Notes: generated by a model not told the origin, from the letters alone. Shown: positions 35,826 to 45,112, counted from the stretch's first letter. The stretch is DNA of 64,000 nucleotides from Pseudomonas chlororaphis subsp. piscium (GCF_003850345.1 NZ_CP027707.1:6129001-6193000); one strand, 5' to 3'. Program-made: numbers and translations.

Positions 35826-36503
35826 TCAGGCCTGCAAGTAACGCAGCACCGACTCGCAGATCATCTCGCGATGACGCTGCTTGATCGTCTCGTCGGGCAG
35901 GTCGATCTGGAAGATCTCACCGAAGGTGTGGCGGTTGGACACGCGGTAGAAGCAGAACGAGCTGATCAGCAAGTGCACATCCAGCGGGTCCAGGCCGGCG
36001 CGGAACACGCCCTCGTCGACCCCGCGCTGCAGGATCTCGCCCAAGGCATGGAGGATGGTGTTGTTCATCGCCTTGATCGTCTCGGAGTGCTTCACGTACT
36101 CGGCGTTGTGAATGTTCTCGATGCTGACGATGCGCACGAAATCGACGTTGCGGTCGTGGTGATCGAAGGTGAACTCCACCAACCGGCGAATCGCATCGCG
36201 CGGCGCCAGTTCCGCCAGGTGCAGGCGGCTCTCGGTGCTGCGGATATCGCCGTAGAGCTTCTCCAGCACCTCGACGTACAGCTGTTCCTTGCTGCCGAAG
36301 TAGTAATAGATCATGCGCTTGGAGGTGTGGATGCGCTCGGCGATGGCATCCACCCGAGCGCCGGACAGGCCCTGCTGCACGAACTCCACAATGGCTTCTT
36401 GAAGAATGTTCTCGCGGGTCTTTTCCGGGTTGTTCTTGCGACTCTTGCGCGGCTCGTTCACGGACTGCTCGGGCACTACGGAGAGTTCTGTGGTCATTGT
36501 CAT
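35826..36503 (-). CDS. TetR-family regulator of the quinate/shikimate genes
   Basis: About 225 residues. The N-terminal helix-turn-helix contains ILQEAIVEFVQQGLSGARVDAIAERIHTSKRMIYYYF (spanning about residues 32-68), the TetR consensus. The C-terminal helical domain should bind the effector. Its place after quiC1 on the same strand matches, from memory, PA0243 next to PA0242. The start is uncertain: 36503 is taken, with 36497 and 36521 as alternatives, none with a strong ribosome site. The AACCAGTTAGT motif before quiC1 and aroQ is its likely operator. Confidence 0.85.
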   Translation of the reverse strand: MTMTTELSVVPEQSVNEPRKSRKNNPEKTRENILQEAIVEFVQQGLSGARVDAIAERIHTSKRMIYYYFGSKEQLYVEVLEKLYGDIRSTESRLHLAELAPRDAIRRLVEFTFDHHDRNVDFVRIVSIENIHNAEYVKHSETIKAMNNTILHALGEILQRGVDEGVFRAGLDPLDVHLLISSFCFYRVSNRHTFGEIFQIDLPDETIKQRHREMICESVLRYLQA

Positions 36504-36607
36504 TCTGGGGCTCACGGCCATCGCTGCACACGCGGGCGATTATGGGCCGCGTCGCGCAGCGAAGGAAAGCAGGACGGCGGCCCTTTGCCTCCGCCGTTAC
36601 GAAACTC

Positions 36608-38518
36608 CTACAACTTGGCGTGCCGCACCGCGCCACTGCGCGACTTGGCCATGGCCGCCAGGCGCACCGCGACGTTCGCCGCGCCATAGCCGACATAGCC
36701 ATTCTTGCGCTGGATGATCTCAAAGAAGAAGCGCCCCTCGAACGGCTCGGTGTAGACGTGGAACAGCTCGCCGCCCTGGGCGTCACGGTCGTAGAGCACG
36801 TTGTAGTAGGCCAGCTCGCTGAGGAACTCGTCGTCGAAATCGAAGCGTGCCGCCAGGTCGTCGTAATAGTTCAGCGGGATGTCCAGCAGCGGTACACCCG
36901 CCTCCTTGGCCCGGCTGACTTCGGCAAAGATGTCGTCGCAATCGAAGGCGATATGATGCACGCCCGAGCCGCCATAGCTGGACAGCGCATGGGAGATCGC
37001 GGTCTTGCGGTTCTCGGAAATGTTCAGCGGCAACCGAATGGTGCTGCAACGGCTGCGCAGCGCCCGGCTCTTCACCAGCCCGTAGGGGTCGGGCAGCACC
37101 ACTTCGTCGTCGGCGGTGAAATCCAGCAGGCTCTTGTAGAACAGCACCCAGCTGTCGAGGTTGTCGGCCGGCAGTGCCATGGCCATGTGGTCGATGCGCT
37201 TGAGGCCGCCCTTGGCCACCACCCCGGGAAGCATATTGAAATCGGTGTCGTACAGGTTCTGCCCGCCCTGCTCCTGATCCACCAGGTAGATCAGGCTGCC
37301 ATCCAGCTCGCGCACGGCGGCCAGTTCCAGTTCGTTGGGGCCCACCAGCCCGCGGTACGGCTGGCCCTTGTAGGCTACCGCGCGCTCCAGCGCCTTGGCG
37401 CTGTCCTTGACCCGGATCGCCGTGGCGCACACCGAAGGGCCGTGAGCTTCGAAGAAGCTGTGGGCGAAGGAATAAGGCTCGGAGTTGAGGATCAGGTTGA
37501 TATCGCCCTGGCGCATCAGGCTGACGTTCTTCGAGCGGTGCTGGCCGGCCTTGGCAAACCCCAGGCGTTCCAGCCAGCCGCCGAGCTTGGCGCCCAGCGC
37601 TTCGTCCACGGCGAACTCGAGAAACTCGGTGCCGCCGTATTCACTGGCCGGCGGCGGCGCGAACAGCGTATCGATATTGGCCACGGGCGTGGCTTCCTGC
37701 GCCAGGCGCTGACGGGTTTTCTCTTCGAGGTACAGCAGCGAACGCAGGCCGTCCGCGGCGTTGGCCCGGGGTGGCGCGGCGCGGAAACCGTCGTTGAAGA
37801 TCTCCAGGGACAAAGGCCCGGTGTAGCCGCTCTTGATGATCGGCGCGAGGAACCCCGGCAGGTCGAAATCGCCCTGCCCCGGGAAGCAGCGAAAATGCCG
37901 GCTCCACTCCAGCACGTCCATGGCCAGGATCGGCGCGTCGGCCATCTGCACGAAGAAGATCTTGTCCCCAGGAATCTCGGCGATCGCCGCCGGGTCGCCC
38001 TTGAGCGACAGGGTGTGGAAGCTGTCGAGCAGCACGCCCAGGCTTGGATGGTCGGCCTCGCGGACGATGTCCCAGACCTGTTGATAAGTATTGACGTGCC
38101 GGCCCCAGGCCAGGGCTTCGTAGCCGATCCGCAGGCCACGGCTGCCAGCGCGCTCGGCCAGCAGGCGCAGGTCGTCCACCAGGATCTGCCGGTCGCCGAC
38201 ACTGTCGGCCGCGGCATTGCTGCACACCAGCACCAGGTCGGTGCCCAGTTCCTGCATCAGGTCGAACTTGCGCTCGGCACGCTCCAGGTTGCGTTGCAAG
38301 CGGTCGCGGCGGCAGCCTTCGAAGTCGCGAAAGGGTTGGAACAGGGTGATGGCGATGCCCAGGTCCGCGCACATCTGGCGGATTTCCCGAGGGCTGCCGT
38401 CGTAGTAGAGCAGGTCGTTCTCGAAAATCTCCACGCCGTCGAAACCGGCGGCGGCGATGGCTTCGAGTTTTTCCGGCAGGGTACCGCTCAAGGAGACGGT
38501 GGCAATGGAACGCTGCAT
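36608..38518 (-). CDS. quiC1: 3-Dehydroshikimate dehydratase QuiC1, fused to an HPPD-like domain
   Basis: A 636-residue two-domain protein. The N-terminal TIM barrel (about 1-290) converts 3-dehydroshikimate to protocatechuate; its metal tetrad E134, D165, Q191 and E239 and H168 are all present. The C-terminal half is a vicinal-oxygen-chelate domain like 4-hydroxyphenylpyruvate dioxygenase, ending FEGRFFFEIIQRKNGY. This fusion is the QuiC1 type known from Pseudomonas; the second domain's activity is unclear. It is divergent from an MFS transporter across 580 bases and is followed by the TetR gene. Confidence 0.95.
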   Translation of the reverse strand: MQRSIATVSLSGTLPEKLEAIAAAGFDGVEIFENDLLYYDGSPREIRQMCADLGIAITLFQPFRDFEGCRRDRLQRNLERAERKFDLMQELGTDLVLVCSNAAADSVGDRQILVDDLRLLAERAGSRGLRIGYEALAWGRHVNTYQQVWDIVREADHPSLGVLLDSFHTLSLKGDPAAIAEIPGDKIFFVQMADAPILAMDVLEWSRHFRCFPGQGDFDLPGFLAPIIKSGYTGPLSLEIFNDGFRAAPPRANAADGLRSLLYLEEKTRQRLAQEATPVANIDTLFAPPPASEYGGTEFLEFAVDEALGAKLGGWLERLGFAKAGQHRSKNVSLMRQGDINLILNSEPYSFAHSFFEAHGPSVCATAIRVKDSAKALERAVAYKGQPYRGLVGPNELELAAVRELDGSLIYLVDQEQGGQNLYDTDFNMLPGVVAKGGLKRIDHMAMALPADNLDSWVLFYKSLLDFTADDEVVLPDPYGLVKSRALRSRCSTIRLPLNISENRKTAISHALSSYGGSGVHHIAFDCDDIFAEVSRAKEAGVPLLDIPLNYYDDLAARFDFDDEFLSELAYYNVLYDRDAQGGELFHVYTEPFEGRFFFEIIQRKNGYVGYGAANVAVRLAAMAKSRSGAVRHAKL

Positions 38519-38645
38519 GTTTCAACTCCCGGTAATGACTACAGATCGGGCGCCGTGCCTGTGGCCGCTGCCGCAGGTACAGGTTTGTTATTGGATGGAG
38601 CGGATTATTGAGCCGGGCATTGCAGACAGCAATTCAAAGTGTACG

Positions 38646-38656
38646 AACCAGTTAGT
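38646..38656. promoter_or_regulatory. Candidate TetR operator upstream of quiC1
   Basis: AACCAGTTAGT, the same 11 bases as before aroQ, preceded here by GTACG so that AC-N-AAC-N2-GTT-N-GT is symmetric. It is 128 bases before the quiC1 start. Confidence 0.5.
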
Positions 38657-38661
38657 TTTTC

Positions 38662-38676
38662 GTGCGATTATCGAAC
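38662..38676. promoter_or_regulatory. PcaR-type site upstream of quiC1
   Basis: GTGCGATTATCGAAC; its complement is GTTCGATAATCGCAC, identical to the PcaR motif as I recall it. It is 143 bases before the quiC1 start. Confidence 0.7.
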
Positions 38677-39099
38677 AAAATGGCCGTTGGCGAATTGACG
38701 ATTTTTCGTCCACTGCGCACCATCGACAGCACATTGAGCCGGCACCGAACCGCTGGCTTCAATCGCCAAAGACCCAGAACACACCATAAAAATTTCAAAA
38801 ATCGGGTACACCCTCATGCTTGCACTCAACGCCACACCTCTCTGCCTGGTCCTCCGGCTCTCACCCGGCCACACCTCCAACCGCCGCCTTCAGACGGACG
38901 CACTACGGCCCCTGGGCTGAACCGTGCTTGCACGCTGACCCGACCGCTTTCAATCGCCGCGCCCGATGCGCGTCGAGCAAAGCACTCAGCCGATCGATCA
39001 TTGCGTTCACCCGCGACCCGTCCGCCCAGCCGACGATCGATCACGCGCCCTTGAGTCCCGACGAGTTGTCCCTCGTCAGTCATTGAACGGATGGCACAC

Positions 39100-40437
39100 A
39101 TGATTCCTTCTCAAAGCTCCCGCATGGCCCCGAGCGTCGGCACCGCCTCCGGCGGCATCGGCGACAAGATCCGCGGCGCCATGGCGGTCGGCAAGACCCG
39201 CTGGGGCATGCTCGCCCTGGTGTTCTTCGCCACCACCCTGAACTACATCGACCGCGCCGCACTGGGTGTGATGCAGCCGATCCTGGCCAAGGAAATGAGC
39301 TGGACGGCGATGGACTACGCCAACATCAACTTCTGGTTCCAGGTCGGCTACGCCATCGGTTTCGTCCTGCAAGGACGGCTGATCGACCGGGTCGGCGTCA
39401 AGCGCGTGTTCTTCTTCGCCGTGCTGCTGTGGAGCCTGGCCACCGGCGCTCACGGCCTGGCCACTTCGGCCGCGGGCTTCATGGTCTGCCGCTTCATCCT
39501 CGGGCTGACCGAGGCCGCCAACTACCCGGCCTGCGTGAAGACCACGCGCCTGTGGTTCCCGGCCGGCGAACGCGCCGTGGCCACCGGCATCTTCAACGCC
39601 GGGACCAACGTCGGCGCCATGTTCACCCCGATGCTGCTGCCGTTGATCCTGCACGCCTGGGGCTGGCAGGCGGCGTTCCTCTGCATGGCCGCGCTGGGCG
39701 CTGTCTGGCTGCTGTTCTGGGGCCTGAAGTACTTCAACCCGGAAGATCACCCGACCGTCAAACAGTCCGAGCTCGAGTACATCCAGAAAGAAGTCGAACC
39801 GGAACAGACCCGCGTGCCCTTCTCGCGCATCCTGCGCATGCGCGGCACCTGGGCCTTCGCCCTGGCCTACTCAATCACCGCGCCGGTGTTCTGGTTCTAT
39901 CTGTACTGGCTGCCACCGTTCCTCAACCAGCAGTACAACCTGGGCATCAACGTGACCCAGATGGGCATCCCGCTGATCATCATCTACCTGACCGCCGACT
40001 TCGGCAGCGTCGGCGGCGGTATCCTCTCGTCGTTCCTGATCGGCCGCGGCGTCAACCCGATCAAGGCGCGCCTGATGTCCATGCTGCTGTTCGCCTGCTG
40101 CATCGTCAGCGTGGTCATGGCCGCCGGCGCCAGCAACCTGTGGATCGCGGTGCTCGCCATCTCCCTGGCCATCGGCGCGCACCAGGCCTGGACCGCCAAC
40201 ATCTGGAGCCTGGTGATGGACTACACGCCCAAGCACATGATGAGCACGGTGTTCGGTTTCGGCGGCATGTGCGCAGCCATCGGCGGCATGTTCATGACCC
40301 AGCTGGTGGGCCACATCCTGACCGTCACCAACAACAACTACACCGTGCTGTTCACCCTGATCCCGGCGATGTACTTCATCGCCCTGACCTGGATGTACTT
40401 CATGGCCCCCCGCAAGATTCCGAAAGTAGAAGACTGA
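39100..40437 (+). CDS. MFS transporter (anion:cation symporter type), probably quinate/shikimate uptake
   Basis: About 445 residues with twelve helices. Motif A variant GRLIDRVGVKRVFF follows helix 2, and TTLNYIDRAALGVMQP opens helix 1, typical of the ExuT/GudP-like anion:cation symporters that carry sugar acids and hydroxy-acids. ATG at 39100 is preferred (AACGGA eight bases ahead) over ATG at 39091. Divergent from quiC1, which suggests import of quinate, shikimate or 3-dehydroshikimate. Followed by a strong terminator. Confidence 0.85.
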   Translation: MIPSQSSRMAPSVGTASGGIGDKIRGAMAVGKTRWGMLALVFFATTLNYIDRAALGVMQPILAKEMSWTAMDYANINFWFQVGYAIGFVLQGRLIDRVGVKRVFFFAVLLWSLATGAHGLATSAAGFMVCRFILGLTEAANYPACVKTTRLWFPAGERAVATGIFNAGTNVGAMFTPMLLPLILHAWGWQAAFLCMAALGAVWLLFWGLKYFNPEDHPTVKQSELEYIQKEVEPEQTRVPFSRILRMRGTWAFALAYSITAPVFWFYLYWLPPFLNQQYNLGINVTQMGIPLIIIYLTADFGSVGGGILSSFLIGRGVNPIKARLMSMLLFACCIVSVVMAAGASNLWIAVLAISLAIGAHQAWTANIWSLVMDYTPKHMMSTVFGFGGMCAAIGGMFMTQLVGHILTVTNNNYTVLFTLIPAMYFIALTWMYFMAPRKIPKVED

Positions 40438-40449
40438 CGCTTTCCTCTC

Positions 40450-40478
40450 GCAGGCCCGGTTCCGGGCCTGCTTTTTTT
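40450..40478 (+). terminator. Terminator after the MFS transporter
   Basis: GCAGGCCCGG and CCGGGCCTGC form the stem, followed by TTTTTTT. Confidence 0.92.
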
Positions 40479-40521
40479 CGTCTCCCCTACCCTGTTCCGT
40501 CCCTACCACAGAGGTCGCTCC

Positions 40522-42144
40522 ATGCCGCTTGGTAACCTGAGCATTGCCCAACGCGCCGTGATCAGCTTCGGGGTCATCGCCCTGCTGGTGCTGTTGCAAG
40601 GGCTGTTTTCCCTCAAGCAGGTGGCCCAGGTGCGTGCCACCGGCCAGCACACCGAGAACGTCTCCCTGCCCAGCACCCGCTACCTGGGCGAAGTGCGCGA
40701 CTACATCCTGAGCATCCGCGTGCTCAGCCTGCGCATGGCCCTCAACCGCGAACCCAAGGTGCTCGAAGCCACCGTCGCCCGCCTGCATCAGGTGGAGGCC
40801 TGGCTGGACCAGAGCCTCGAGAAATTCGCACCGCTGGTGGGTGACTACAATCGCCCGCAGTACGAGGCCTTCGTCGCCACGGTGAACAGCTACCGCCAGG
40901 CGCTGGACCAATACCAGGCGCTGTCGCGGGAGAACCGTAGCGCCGAGATGACCGCCCTGCTCAACGGCAGGATCCAGGAATACTCGACCCTGACTGGCGA
41001 TCAGTTCAGCGAACTGATGAGCCTCACCGTCGCGCAGGTCGACCAGTCGGCCAGCCATGCCGACGCGCTGTACGACCAGGTCAAGGCCACCGTGATCGGC
41101 GCCCTGCTGGCCGTGGCCCTGCTGACCCTGTTGCTGGCCTGGCTGCTGATTCGCAGCATCGTCGTACCGATCCGCCAGGCGGTGCAGGTCGCCGAACAAG
41201 TGGCCCGGGGCGACCTCGGTTCCCCCATCGTCAGCCACGGCAATGATGAAACCGCGCGCCTGCTCAAGGCCCTGGCCAGCATGCAGTACAGCCTGCGCGA
41301 CACCCTGCAACTGATCAGCGGTACCTCGACCAAACTGGCCAGCGCCGCCCAGCAGATGAGCCAGCGCACCGGCCAGGATTCCAGCCGCCTGCAACGCCAG
41401 CACAATGAAATCGAACAGGCCGCCACCGCCGTCAACCAGATGACGGTGGCCGTCGAAGAGGTGGCGCGCAATGCGCTGTCCACCTCCGACACCACCCACC
41501 AGTCAAGCCTCGAAGCCACCCAGGGCCAGGCGCGAGTGATCGAGACCCTGGATTCGATCCAGGTCATGAGCACGGAGGTCGGTACCGCTCTGCAACAGGT
41601 GCAGACCCTGGCCGAGCAGTCCCGGGAAATCGGCAAGGTGCTGGACGTGATTCGCGCCATCGCCGAACAGACCAACCTGCTGGCCCTGAATGCCGCCATC
41701 GAGGCGGCCCGGGCCGGGGAAGCCGGACGCGGATTCGCGGTGGTCGCCGACGAGGTGCGGGCCCTGGCCCATCGCACCCAGCAATCGACCCGGGAAATCG
41801 AGCAGATGATCGCCCGGGTCCGAGGCGACACCGACAGCGTGGTGCTGTCGATGCACGGCAACAGCCAGCGGGTGGCACAGACCCTGTCGGTCGCCGAACA
41901 AGCCGGGCTGGCGCTGGCGGAAATCACCCGGGCCATGGAGCAGATCCACGCGCACAACCTGGTGATCGCCAGCGCCTCGGAGGAACAGGCTCAGGTCGCC
42001 CGCGAGGTGGATCGCAACCTGCTGAACATTCGCGACCTGTCCCTGGAAAGCGCCGATGCCTCGACCCTGACCAACGCCACCAGCCAGGAGCTGTCGCAAC
42101 TGGCGGCGAGCCTGCAGGGCCTGGTGCTGCGCTTTCGCTTCTGA
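40522..42144 (+). CDS. Methyl-accepting chemotaxis protein with a four-helix-bundle sensor
   Basis: A 540-residue receptor: membrane helix about 12-30, periplasmic helical 4HB_MCP-type sensor about 35-185, second membrane helix about 188-210, HAMP, then a signalling domain with the tip [25 protein letters not shown] precedes the ATG. In P. putida the 4HB receptor PcaY binds quinate, shikimate and benzoates. The position beside the quinate transporter makes the same ligands likely here, but that is inference from context. No CheR-binding pentapeptide is seen at the C terminus. Confidence 0.93.
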   Translation: MPLGNLSIAQRAVISFGVIALLVLLQGLFSLKQVAQVRATGQHTENVSLPSTRYLGEVRDYILSIRVLSLRMALNREPKVLEATVARLHQVEAWLDQSLEKFAPLVGDYNRPQYEAFVATVNSYRQALDQYQALSRENRSAEMTALLNGRIQEYSTLTGDQFSELMSLTVAQVDQSASHADALYDQVKATVIGALLAVALLTLLLAWLLIRSIVVPIRQAVQVAEQVARGDLGSPIVSHGNDETARLLKALASMQYSLRDTLQLISGTSTKLASAAQQMSQRTGQDSSRLQRQHNEIEQAATAVNQMTVAVEEVARNALSTSDTTHQSSLEATQGQARVIETLDSIQVMSTEVGTALQQVQTLAEQSREIGKVLDVIRAIAEQTNLLALNAAIEAARAGEAGRGFAVVADEVRALAHRTQQSTREIEQMIARVRGDTDSVVLSMHGNSQRVAQTLSVAEQAGLALAEITRAMEQIHAHNLVIASASEEQAQVAREVDRNLLNIRDLSLESADASTLTNATSQELSQLAASLQGLVLRFRF

Positions 42145-43023
42145 TCAGCCCCGGCGCTGTTGCCAGGCAGCCGCCAGGCCGCTGAGGCAGATCACCGCGA
42201 TACCCAGCTGGGTGATCGGCTGCGGCGTATGGCTGAACAACAGCCAGCCCAGCAGCCCGGCGAAGACGATCTGGCAATAGCCGAACGGCGCCAGCAGGGC
42301 CGGTGCCGCGAGGCGAAATGCCTGGGTCAGGAACAGGTGGGCGGTCATGCCGCAGGCCCCCAGCGCCAGCATCAGCACACCATGGAAAAAACTCGGCACC
42401 TGCCAGAAGAACGGCACCAGCGCGCTCATCACCAGGGTGTTGCACAGGCCGGCGAAGAAGTTGCTGGTGGTCGGGCTGTCGTGCTCGGCGAGCTTGCGGG
42501 TCAGCAGTTGGTAAAAGCAGAAAAACAGCGCCGAGCAGAAAGGCAGCAGCACCGCCGGGGTGAACAGATCGCCGCCCGGGTGAACGATGATCAGCACGCC
42601 GATAAAACCACAGATCACCGCCAGCCACTGGCCCTTCGTGACTCGCTCGCCCAGCAGCGGCACCGACAGCGCGGTGACCAGCACCGGTGCCAGGAAGTTG
42701 ACCGCCGTAGCTTCGGCCAGAGGGATAAACAGCAGCGCCGAGGTGAACAGCAGGCTGGTGCTGAGCAGGCACAAGGCCCGCGCCAGCTGCAGTAACGGCC
42801 GCTTGGTGCGCAACACCCGCAGGCCCGATTGCGGCAGGAAGATCCCAGCCATCAGCAGGGTATGAATCAGGTAGCGAGCCCAGACCACCATCACGATCGG
42901 ATAGAACCCCGAGAGGTATTTCGACAGGGCGTCGTGGCTGGAAAACAGAAAGGTCGCCACGACGACCAGCAGGATGCCCTTGAAGGGCTGGTTGACACCG
43001 GAAAGGGGTGTGCTGAGGGTCAT
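42145..43023 (-). CDS. EamA/DMT-family transporter
   Basis: A 292-residue protein with ten hydrophobic helices in two EamA repeats, for example LLVVVATFLFSSHDALSKYL in the first and PFCSALFFCFYQLLTRKLA at the start of the second. Direction and substrate are unknown. It meets the chemoreceptor gene end to end (stops adjacent) and lies downstream of the barrel and Gfo/Idh genes on the same strand, separated from them by a REP pair. It may be part of that catabolic set. Confidence 0.88.
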   Translation of the reverse strand: MTLSTPLSGVNQPFKGILLVVVATFLFSSHDALSKYLSGFYPIVMVVWARYLIHTLLMAGIFLPQSGLRVLRTKRPLLQLARALCLLSTSLLFTSALLFIPLAEATAVNFLAPVLVTALSVPLLGERVTKGQWLAVICGFIGVLIIVHPGGDLFTPAVLLPFCSALFFCFYQLLTRKLAEHDSPTTSNFFAGLCNTLVMSALVPFFWQVPSFFHGVLMLALGACGMTAHLFLTQAFRLAAPALLAPFGYCQIVFAGLLGWLLFSHTPQPITQLGIAVICLSGLAAAWQQRRG

Positions 43024-43065
43024 CCGCGGGGTCTCTCAAGATAGGTTTTGTTTGTAGAAACAGCT

Positions 43066-43127
43066 TCGCGGGCAAGCCTCGCTCCTACGGTCAACACCGT
43101 CTGTAGGAGCGAGGCTTGCCCGCGATT
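43066..43127. repeat. REP pair, family 1
   Basis: TCGCGGGCAAGCCTCGCTCC from 43066 and the inverse copy TGTAGGAGCGAGGCTTGCCC from 43102, only 13 bases apart, between the EamA and barrel genes. Confidence 0.82.
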
Positions 43128-43147
43128 GGGGTCATACGGACTACCCA

Positions 43148-43963
43148 CTAGAGCCGGGCCAACAACGCCCGGGTCTTGTCCAACGCCATCTGCGCCCGCT
43201 CCAGGGCGCCGACGCCCTGCTCGAGCAATTTCACCGTGGGGATCTCCAGGCTCAACGGCAGGTTGGCCGGCAGACAACGCAAGAGCCCCGCCAGGTCGCA
43301 ATCGCCATCCCCGGGGAAACGCCGCTCGTTACGGGCCTGGCGCAGGATCTCCTGCATGTCGTCCGGTCGCGGGCCGGCCACGTCGCACAGCTGGGCATAA
43401 CGCAGCCGTGACGGCGCGACCTTTGCCAGATCCTCCAGGCGCGAGGCCGAGCGATCGAAGTGGAACGCGTCCACCAGCACCGCGGCGTTGTCGCGACCGG
43501 CGTTCTCCACCACCCGCACCGCCTGCTCCAGGTTGCGCACATCGGTCCAGGGCATGAACTCCAGGTGCGGGTGCAAGCCGTAGATCGACGCCAGGTCGCA
43601 AAGTTCGGCGAAGCGTTCGGTCATGCGCCCCTCGTCGGGGTCGTTGCCGGCCACCAGCAGCTCGCTGGCGCCGAACTCGGCGCCGACCGCCAGCACCGCC
43701 TCGAAATCCGCCACCCGGGTTTGTGGCTTGAGCCGCAGGATCTCCACATCCAGCACACCGACGCCAGTGTCGCGCAGGCGGCTCAGGGTCTGTCGGCGCA
43801 GATCGGCATCGGCCACCAGGGCAAAGTGATGCTCCTCCGGTGTCGCCGGCACCAGGCGCAAACCAACGTGGCTGTAACCGGCGCGGGCCGCGACCTCGAC
43901 CATCTGCGGCGGTGAAATCTCCAGCACCGTGAGGCTGGCCAGGGAAAGAATACGCTCGCTCAT
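43148..43963 (-). CDS. Sugar-phosphate isomerase/epimerase-like TIM barrel, paralogue of the QuiC1 domain
   Basis: A 271-residue AP-endonuclease-2-like barrel. Its likely metal tetrad is E135 (HLEFMPW), D165 (LVDAFHFD), Q191 (AQLCD) and E240 (SLEIPT), almost the same positions as E134, D165, Q191, E239 of QuiC1. RFPGDGDCDLAGLL also mirrors the QuiC1 FPGQGDFDLPGFL. It lacks the HPPD-like half. It may be a dehydratase or isomerase for a cyclitol-like acid. ATG at 43963 has GAGGG six bases before; ATG at 43969 overlaps the preceding gene's stop. Coupled to the Gfo/Idh gene. Confidence 0.88.
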   Translation of the reverse strand: MSERILSLASLTVLEISPPQMVEVAARAGYSHVGLRLVPATPEEHHFALVADADLRRQTLSRLRDTGVGVLDVEILRLKPQTRVADFEAVLAVGAEFGASELLVAGNDPDEGRMTERFAELCDLASIYGLHPHLEFMPWTDVRNLEQAVRVVENAGRDNAAVLVDAFHFDRSASRLEDLAKVAPSRLRYAQLCDVAGPRPDDMQEILRQARNERRFPGDGDCDLAGLLRCLPANLPLSLEIPTVKLLEQGVGALERAQMALDKTRALLARL

Positions 43964-43965
43964 GC

Positions 43966-45021
43966 TCATCCCTCGATCAGCGCCGGGGCACAGGCGCGAC
44001 CGGTCGCTGCCGCTTCGCGGATCGCCTCGATCAGCGCCAGGGTCCGCGCCGCATCGGCCACGCTGACCAGCGGCTCGACCTCGCGCCGCGCCACTTTGAC
44101 GAAATGCTGCAATTGCAGGCGCAGGGCTTCGGCGGCTGTGAAAGGTTCCTCGACCGCCAGCAATGGCTGATGCCAGCCAGCACCAGCCTCGGCGTACTGC
44201 CAGCGCTTGAGTTGCGGAATGCTCAGGGCGCCACCGGTGCCGGCCAGCAAATAGCACGGCTGGTCGGCCTGGCGCGGGTACACCGGGTTCTCGCCGGAAT
44301 CCAGCTCCCAGCTCCAGGGCGCCGCCACCGCGTCGGAACCGGTCAGGCTGCCCAGGGCGCCGTTGGCGAATTGCAGCAGGACGGCGGCGCAATCCTCGTT
44401 GGCGAAACCGCGCACCGCGTTGCTGGTGACGGCCTGCACCTGATGCACCTCACCACACAGGTGACGCAGCAGGTCGAGGTCGTGAATCAGGTTGGTCAGC
44501 AGCATTCCGGCCCCGGGTTCGCGGCGCCAGGGAATCTCGAAATAACTGTCGGGCTTCTGCAATTGCCAGAGCGCGGTGACCGTGGTCAATCGCCCCAGTG
44601 CCCCGCCCTGCACCAGCGCATGAGCGTGGACGATCAGCGGGTTGTGGCGACGATGATGGCCCACCAGCACCGGCACTCCGCTGCTTTTCACGGCGGCGAC
44701 CAGTTCACGGACTTCATCCAGGTGCACGCCGACCGGTTTTTCCAGCAGCACCGGTACCCCGGCCGCCAGGCAATCCAGGGCGGTGCTGACGTGCAGGTTG
44801 TTCGGGTTGGCGACTATCACCGCGTCGGGGCGGGCCTGTTCGAGCATCTGTCGATAGTCGGAGTAATACGCCACCTCCCACTGTGCGGCGATGCCGGCGG
44901 CTTGCGGGCCGGGATCGGCCACGGCGCAGAGCCTGGCTTCGGTCAGGGTCTTGAGGTGCTGGTAATGCTGCTGGCCCATGTTGCCGGCGCCGATCAAGGC
45001 AATGCGCAAAGGTGAGTCCAA
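43966..45021 (-). CDS. Gfo/Idh/MocA-family NAD(P)-dependent oxidoreductase
   Basis: A 351-residue dehydrogenase: Rossmann motif IALIGAGNMGQQHYQ at the N terminus, the catalytic lysine in EKPVG near residue 95, and the HDLDLLRHL segment that binds substrate in inositol dehydrogenase-like enzymes. Such enzymes oxidise a ring hydroxyl of sugars, inositols or related cyclic polyols. It precedes and is coupled to the barrel gene. Two candidate operators (45070-45084 and 45113-45127) lie in its promoter. The substrate is unknown; a quinate-like compound is a hypothesis from context. Confidence 0.9.
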   Translation of the reverse strand: MDSPLRIALIGAGNMGQQHYQHLKTLTEARLCAVADPGPQAAGIAAQWEVAYYSDYRQMLEQARPDAVIVANPNNLHVSTALDCLAAGVPVLLEKPVGVHLDEVRELVAAVKSSGVPVLVGHHRRHNPLIVHAHALVQGGALGRLTTVTALWQLQKPDSYFEIPWRREPGAGMLLTNLIHDLDLLRHLCGEVHQVQAVTSNAVRGFANEDCAAVLLQFANGALGSLTGSDAVAAPWSWELDSGENPVYPRQADQPCYLLAGTGGALSIPQLKRWQYAEAGAGWHQPLLAVEEPFTAAEALRLQLQHFVKVARREVEPLVSVADAARTLALIEAIREAAATGRACAPALIEG

Positions 45022-45069
45022 GGCGGGATCCTCTTGTGATTGTTATCGGAACGCGAGATTTAAAATATT

Positions 45070-45084
45070 TAGAACCTGGTTCCA
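45070..45084. promoter_or_regulatory. Candidate IclR operator before the Gfo/Idh gene
   Basis: TAGAACCTGGTTCCA agrees at 11 of 15 positions with TGGAATCAAGTTCCA, the palindrome before the flavoprotein gene. It lies 48 bases before the start codon. Confidence 0.55.
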
Positions 45085-45112
45085 CTTTCACACAAGAGCA
45101 AAACAAAATAGT

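Larger units (their letters stand above)
38519..39099. promoter_or_regulatory. Divergent intergenic region quiC1 / MFS transporter
   Basis: About 580 bases without a supported gene. It holds a fragment of family-2 REP (GCCGCTGCCGCAGG near 38567), the AACCAGTTAGT motif and a PcaR-type site. An AT-rich stretch at 38777-38805 may carry the MFS promoter, which would give a long leader. Beyond these I see nothing. Confidence 0.6.

Noticed and set aside
38816-38920. A 34-codon open frame before the MFS transporter
   Set aside because: It has no ribosome site and no recognisable composition or regulatory peptide logic; it is left as chance in a promoter region.
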